This document shows, piece by piece, positions 60,389-64,000 of a stretch of DNA of 64,000 nucleotides. Origin of the DNA: JOPF136 sp963773835. GTDB lineage: Bacteria; Acidobacteriota; Terriglobia; Acidiferrales; UBA7541. The stretch is taken from the NCBI GenBank assembly GCA_963773835.1, contig CAVZCQ010000004.1, positions 62,001-126,000 of the forward strand. The letters are read 5' to 3'. The notes under the pieces were generated by a model, which worked only from the letters and a program-made list of their open reading frames with translations, was not told the origin of the DNA and did not search any database. The position numbers were made by a program, and so were the translations under genes. Positions within the stretch are counted from its first letter, which is position 1. Every line of letters begins with the position of its first letter.

Positions 60389-61465
60389 ATGACCGTACCC
60401 TTCCAGATCGGCGTTCTTCAATTGAGCATGGAGCCCCTGAACGAAACCGTGCGCATGGCTGAGGCCTGCGAGCGCGCCGGGTTCGATACCTTCTGGCTCG
60501 CCGAGGCCTATCCCTGGTGGCGCAAGCATGGAATGGAGGCGCGATCCTCCACGGCGATCACTGCCATTGTGGCCCGCGAGACGCAACGTATCCCCATCGG
60601 CTGGGGCATCATCTCCCCGTACACGCGCCACCCCATCCAGATCGCCATGGAAGCGCGCGTCCTGCAGGAGGCTGCCGGGCCCGGGCGTTTTCTGCTCGGT
60701 CTAGGTGCCTCCAAGATTTTTATGAAGGAAGCGGGCGAAGGCGAGAGCGGAGCAAAGACGGCCTCTCCCGCCGTGGTCATGCGCGAGGCGATTGAAATTG
60801 TTCGCGGCGCGCTCGGCGGGCAGGAATTTACCTACGAGGGCAAAGCCTTTTCGGCCCAATTGCCGCCCCTCAAACCGGACGCACATTCGCCGCGCGGCTC
60901 CGTTCCCATCTACGTGGGCGCCACCGGCCCGGTCCTGCAGCGGCTAGCCGGCTCGCATTCGGACGGGCTGCTCACCGCCAGCATCACCACTCCCGAGTTC
61001 TGCAAATATGCCCGCACGTTCATGGAAGAAGGCGCACGAAAAGCCGGAAAGGATCCGGCACGGCTCGATCTCGGCGGAGTGATTGTCGGCAGTATCGCGC
61101 GCAACAGCCGCAAGGGCAGGGAAGGCGCGCGCGAAATGGCCGCGATGTACCTGGCCAATAAGGTTCAAAACATCCGTGGCTCAGCGGATGCCCTGCTCGA
61201 AAAGGCGGGACTCTCGCGCGAGGAACTCCAGCCCATTGCGGACGCCATGGAGCGCGGCGGACGCAAAGCGGCCGGCCAGGCCGTCTCCGACGAAGTATTG
61301 AAAAAAGTCTGCCCCATTGCCGGTGCTCCAGACGATTGCGTGGAGCAGATCGAGAAGTACCGCGCCGCCGGCTGCACTCACATTCTGCTGGAGATATGGG
61401 GCGACGACCGTCCTGAGCAAGCCCGCCTGTTCGGAGAAGCGGTCCTACCGCGCTTCCGACGCTGA
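60389..61465 (+). CDS. LLM-class F420/flavin-dependent oxidoreductase
   Basis: The 358-residue luciferase-fold protein resembles methylenetetrahydromethanopterin reductase-like F420-dependent enzymes: FQIGVLQLSMEPLNETVRMAEACERAGFDTFWLAEAYPWW, IGWGIISPYTRHPIQIAMEARVLQEAAGPGRFLLGLGASK, PIYVGATGPVLQRLAGSHSDGLL and APDDCVEQIEKYRAAGCTHILLE. Cofactor choice (F420 or FMN) is not certain. ATG 60389 is chosen over an upstream frame that runs through a palindromic repeat. It ends the plus-strand island and converges with tryptophan dioxygenase. Confidence 0.88.
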   Translation: MTVPFQIGVLQLSMEPLNETVRMAEACERAGFDTFWLAEAYPWWRKHGMEARSSTAITAIVARETQRIPIGWGIISPYTRHPIQIAMEARVLQEAAGPGRFLLGLGASKIFMKEAGEGESGAKTASPAVVMREAIEIVRGALGGQEFTYEGKAFSAQLPPLKPDAHSPRGSVPIYVGATGPVLQRLAGSHSDGLLTASITTPEFCKYARTFMEEGARKAGKDPARLDLGGVIVGSIARNSRKGREGAREMAAMYLANKVQNIRGSADALLEKAGLSREELQPIADAMERGGRKAAGQAVSDEVLKKVCPIAGAPDDCVEQIEKYRAAGCTHILLEIWGDDRPEQARLFGEAVLPRFRR

Positions 61466-61501
61466 CCGTCTACTTCTGGGAGTCCGCGGCCAGGCTCGAA
61501 A

Positions 61502-62239
61502 TCAGTGGCCGCCGATGGAATCCCGCACCACGCCGTAGCTCGCGCCCCAGGTGTCCGTCATGTGGCTGCGGATTTCCCATAGCTCCGGGAAAAACCGCAC
61601 GCGCTGCCCCTCGCGCAGCATCTCGACCGACCGCCCTTTTAGCGACTTTGCGCCCGTTCCGATGCTGCGCTCCACGAGCTGGTAATGGACGTAGCGGAAG
61701 CGTTGGAACAATTCGTCGAATTCACACAGCGCCTCCGCCACCACGTACGCGCCGCCGTGCGAGTACTCCGAATTGTAGATTTTTTCCACGGTCAGCGCGT
61801 GTTTCTCCAGGTAGTGCGTTTTGAACGTCTCCCACAGGCTGGGGTGCATCTTCAAAATCACGCGGAAGCCCGGCGATTCCTGCCCGCTCCCGTTTCCCAG
61901 CCGGAGCCGAATTTCCTGGTACTCTTTCGGCGACATGGTCTCGAGCAGCGCGAGCTGCTCGACCATCAGCCGCAGCGCCACGTGCACCCGGCGCATGAGC
62001 GTGACCACCCGGTTCGTGTTCTCCTGCGCCATGTACTCGTCCACGTCCAGCAACGTGTAGCCGATCAGCTTCATCCACAGCTCCTCGATCTGGTGGACGA
62101 TTTGGAACTGCAGCTCGTCGCGGTTGCAGAATTCATGAAAATCCTTCTGGCAGGAGAGCAGGGCTTTCGTGTTGAGGTACAGCTCGTAATCGAGCGTGCC
62201 CTCGCCGTTCATGATCGAGTAGAAGTGTTCCCGGTCCAT
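61502..62239 (-). CDS. kynA: Tryptophan 2,3-dioxygenase
   Basis: The 245-residue haem enzyme opens the indole ring of tryptophan to N-formylkynurenine. It has LDYELYLNTKALLSCQ, the active-site FQIVHQIEELWMK (His49), GSGQESPGFR for substrate binding and the axial-haem-His segment FRYVHYQLVERSIGTG, ending with FFPELWEIRSHM. It is shorter than many homologues but the core is complete. ATG 62239 has a GGGAGCGG site. No kynurenine formamidase is in view. Confidence 0.93.
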   Translation of the reverse strand: MDREHFYSIMNGEGTLDYELYLNTKALLSCQKDFHEFCNRDELQFQIVHQIEELWMKLIGYTLLDVDEYMAQENTNRVVTLMRRVHVALRLMVEQLALLETMSPKEYQEIRLRLGNGSGQESPGFRVILKMHPSLWETFKTHYLEKHALTVEKIYNSEYSHGGAYVVAEALCEFDELFQRFRYVHYQLVERSIGTGAKSLKGRSVEMLREGQRVRFFPELWEIRSHMTDTWGASYGVVRDSIGGH

Positions 62240-62291
62240 GGTCCGCTCCCGCCCCGGTGCGCACGGCCCGCGGTCGCGGGCTCGTTGCGCG

Positions 62292-63482
62292 TCAGGAACA
62301 GCAATGCGTCACAATCTCGCGGAACTCGCTGTCGGTGAGCAGCCCGCGCTTTTCAATCCCGCGTTTCTTCACTGCGGCGAGAACATCCGGCTTCTTCCCA
62401 TCCGGGATTTCCAGGCCCAGTTCGCGGGCTTTGATGGCCACGCTGTCAACGCCGCTCTTTTTCCCCAGCACGATGGCGCGGCGCGCGTTCACCAGCTCCG
62501 CGGAAAACGGCTCGATGGCCTCCGGGATGTGGAATTGGCTGGCCACCGCTCCGCTCTCGCGCAAGAATAAATTCTCGCCCACCACGGGCTTCCACGGTTC
62601 CATCGCGTAGCCGCTGGCCGCGCGCACCCGCGCAGACACCTCGCGGATTTTGTCCAGCCGCAGCTCCACCGGCACGCCGTACAGGCAGGTCAGCGCCATC
62701 GCCACCTCGGCGATGTCCGCATTGCCGGCGCGTTCTCCCATGCCGTTGATGGTGGCCTGGATCCAGTTGGCCCCACTGCGGACCGCCGCGACGGCGCACG
62801 CCGTGGCCAGCCCGAAGTCGTCATGACCATGAAAGTGCAGCGGCACGCTCGGCCCGATCCATTCCCGCACTCGCCCCACCAGGTATTCGATCGCCTCCGG
62901 GCTGCACGCCCCGATGGTATCCACTACCACCACTTCTTCCGCGCCTGCCTCCAGCGCGGTCAGATACACGGCGCGCAGGTGTTCCAGGTCCGCTCGCGTG
63001 CCGTCTACCGGGAAAAACGCCACGCGGATGCCGCTCTTCCGCGCCAGCCGCACCGCATCGCCCGCCCTCAGCAGCGATTCGGATGCCGTGATTCCGTACG
63101 CCTTCAATTTGATCGGGCTGCAGGGGATTTCAATCACGGTGGCGGCCGCGCCCAGCCGCGCCAGTTCCTCGATGTCTCCCCGAACCGCGCGCGCAAACCC
63201 CCAGATTTCCGCCCGCAGTCCCACCCGCGCGATCAGTCGAAACGCCTCCGCGTCGTCCGGCGAGACGCGCGGGAATCCGGCCTCGATGCGGGAGATGCCC
63301 AGGTCGTCCAGGGCGCGCGCCAGTTCCAGTTTTTGCTGCGGCGTCAGCACCACTCCCACGGTTTGCTCGCCGTCGCGGAGCGTCGTGTCGTAAAAACGCA
63401 CGGGAGCCGGCGCCGCCCCTCCCGGCCGGATAGCCGCCCGGTCATTCAGCCGGCTGACCCAGATTTTTCCGTCGGTGACCAT
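62292..63482 (-). CDS. Homocitrate/isopropylmalate-synthase-like DRE-TIM enzyme
   Basis: The 396-residue DRE-TIM aldolase-type enzyme has RFYDTTLRDGEQTVGVVLTPQQKLELARALDDLGISRIEAGFP, metal-binding HFHGHDDFGLA and ATINGMGERAGNADIAEVAMAL, and VLGKKSGVDSVAIKARELG. It lacks the long LeuA allosteric domain and has the size of NifV-type homocitrate synthase. It condenses acetyl-CoA with a 2-keto acid; the keto acid is not known. No nif gene is present. ATG 63482 follows GGAGGAG closely; GTG codons at 63500 and 63509 are alternatives. Confidence 0.87.
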   Translation of the reverse strand: MVTDGKIWVSRLNDRAAIRPGGAAPAPVRFYDTTLRDGEQTVGVVLTPQQKLELARALDDLGISRIEAGFPRVSPDDAEAFRLIARVGLRAEIWGFARAVRGDIEELARLGAAATVIEIPCSPIKLKAYGITASESLLRAGDAVRLARKSGIRVAFFPVDGTRADLEHLRAVYLTALEAGAEEVVVVDTIGACSPEAIEYLVGRVREWIGPSVPLHFHGHDDFGLATACAVAAVRSGANWIQATINGMGERAGNADIAEVAMALTCLYGVPVELRLDKIREVSARVRAASGYAMEPWKPVVGENLFLRESGAVASQFHIPEAIEPFSAELVNARRAIVLGKKSGVDSVAIKARELGLEIPDGKKPDVLAAVKKRGIEKRGLLTDSEFREIVTHCCS

Positions 63483-63509
63483 CTTCTCCTCCGAACTCAC
63501 GAGCCGCAC

Positions 63510-64000
63510 TCAGCGCCCGCCGGGAGCCTTTTCCCCGTAGGCCTGTTCCCAGGAAATCACCGGATTCCGCAACACTCCGATGCCCTCGATCTCGCATTCC
63601 ACGATGTCGCCGGGTTTCAGGTAGAGCGACTGGGGATCGGCGCTGAACGCGGCCACTCCGGAAACCGTCCCGGTGGACACCACGTCGCCCGCGCTGTAGC
63701 CCATCGGCGAATAGTGCGCGAGAATCTCGGGAATCGTCACCGCCATGCGGCTGGAATTGGAGCTCTGCCGTAATTGGCCGTTCACGCGCAGCCGCATAAT
63801 CAGGTTCTGCGGGTTGGGCATTTCGTCCCGTGTGACGATCCAGGGGCCCAGCGGGCAGAACGTGTCGATTCCTTTACTCAGGCTGAAGACGCCGGATTTC
63901 ATCTCCTCGCGCTGTATGTCGCGCGCGGTCACATCGTTGAAGATCACGAACCCGCCGATGTAATCCGCAGCCTCCGCGGCGGAGAAATGCTTCCCGGATT
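63510..64000 (-). CDS. Fumarylacetoacetate-hydrolase-family protein, C-terminal part
   Basis: The frame stays open to the right edge (about 163 codons visible, 5' end missing). The sequence GGFVIFNDVTARDIQ, then FCPLGPWIVTRDEMPNP, RMAVTIPEILAHYS, GDVVSTGTVSGVAAF and CEIEGIGVLRNPV is the core of the FAH superfamily (2-keto-4-pentenoate hydratase / oxaloacetate decarboxylase / acylpyruvase). It acts on a dicarbonyl or enol acid. Its stop lies a few bases before the next gene, so it is first of the three minus-strand genes seen. The start is outside the window. Confidence 0.88.
   Translation of the reverse strand, partial: SGKHFSAAEAADYIGGFVIFNDVTARDIQREEMKSGVFSLSKGIDTFCPLGPWIVTRDEMPNPQNLIMRLRVNGQLRQSSNSSRMAVTIPEILAHYSPMGYSAGDVVSTGTVSGVAAFSADPQSLYLKPGDIVECEIEGIGVLRNPVISWEQAYGEKAPGGR

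Noticed and set aside
62292..63482. Annotation as nifV
   Set aside because: Length and domains fit homocitrate synthase, but there is no nitrogen-fixation gene nearby, so no specific symbol is assigned.

Overview
The window is GC-rich, gene-dense chromosomal DNA that most resembles an Acidobacteriota genome. The evidence is a PadR regulator coupled to a long 'ADOP'-type ABC permease, three very large TonB-dependent receptors with an N-terminal carboxypeptidase-regulatory-like domain and no SusD partner, frequent GTG/TTG starts, and short hairpin repeats scattered between genes. I found no rRNA or tRNA gene, insertion sequence, phage gene or CRISPR array. Fifty-two protein genes are called; those at both edges are incomplete.

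Layout. 1-11.8 kb (minus strand): the start of a haem c protein, an amidohydrolase, nadK, tlyA, an isoprenoid synthase, xseB, a DNA glycosylase, a penicillin-acylase-like enzyme, then a PadR/ADOP pair whose permease carries a -1 frameshift near its 3' end. 12.1-16.7 kb: a CNNM/CorC membrane protein, a SAM hydroxide adenosyltransferase and the agmatine-to-putrescine pair aguA/aguB. 16.8-21.9 kb (plus): small enzymes, a DUF983-like protein, a LuxR-type regulator with a degenerate receiver, a TPR protein, a clear terminator, then a promoter with two Fur-like palindromes ahead of an outer-membrane-like protein and a cytochrome c. 21.9-26.8 kb: a MerR-XRE-cupin regulator divergent from a TonB receptor. 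26.9-35.8 kb: a catabolic run (class III aminotransferase, APC permease, aldehyde dehydrogenase, second aminotransferase, methylmalonate-semialdehyde dehydrogenase, MFS exporter) suited to polyamine, GABA or beta-alanine breakdown. 36.0-42.6 kb: two divergent TonB receptors. 42.7-46.9 kb: flavin reductase, luciferase-like oxidoreductase, two overlapping membrane genes built from one four-helix unit present three times, and an FMN-binding protein.

46.9-61.5 kb looks like one catabolic island around a molybdenum hydroxylase of the CO-dehydrogenase/xanthine-dehydrogenase family (M, S, G and L subunits). Its catalytic-loop motif is neither the CO-dehydrogenase form nor the common form II. A divergent, tightly overlapping set encodes a MocA-like nucleotidyltransferase, a class V aminotransferase-fold enzyme and an amino-acid permease. 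Downstream lie ketopantoate-reductase-like, M24, M20, M24 and ketopantoate-reductase-like genes in mirror-image order, then an F420/flavin-type oxidoreductase. The substrate is unknown; an N-containing small molecule is my inference. 61.5-64 kb (minus) encodes a fumarylacetoacetate-hydrolase-fold enzyme, a homocitrate/isopropylmalate-synthase-like enzyme and tryptophan 2,3-dioxygenase in one probable operon.

Many junctions are 1-4 base start/stop overlaps (5108, 11489, 21456, 29909, 31366, 45598, 48323, 49549, 52281, 55729, 58181), so these genes are probably translationally coupled.
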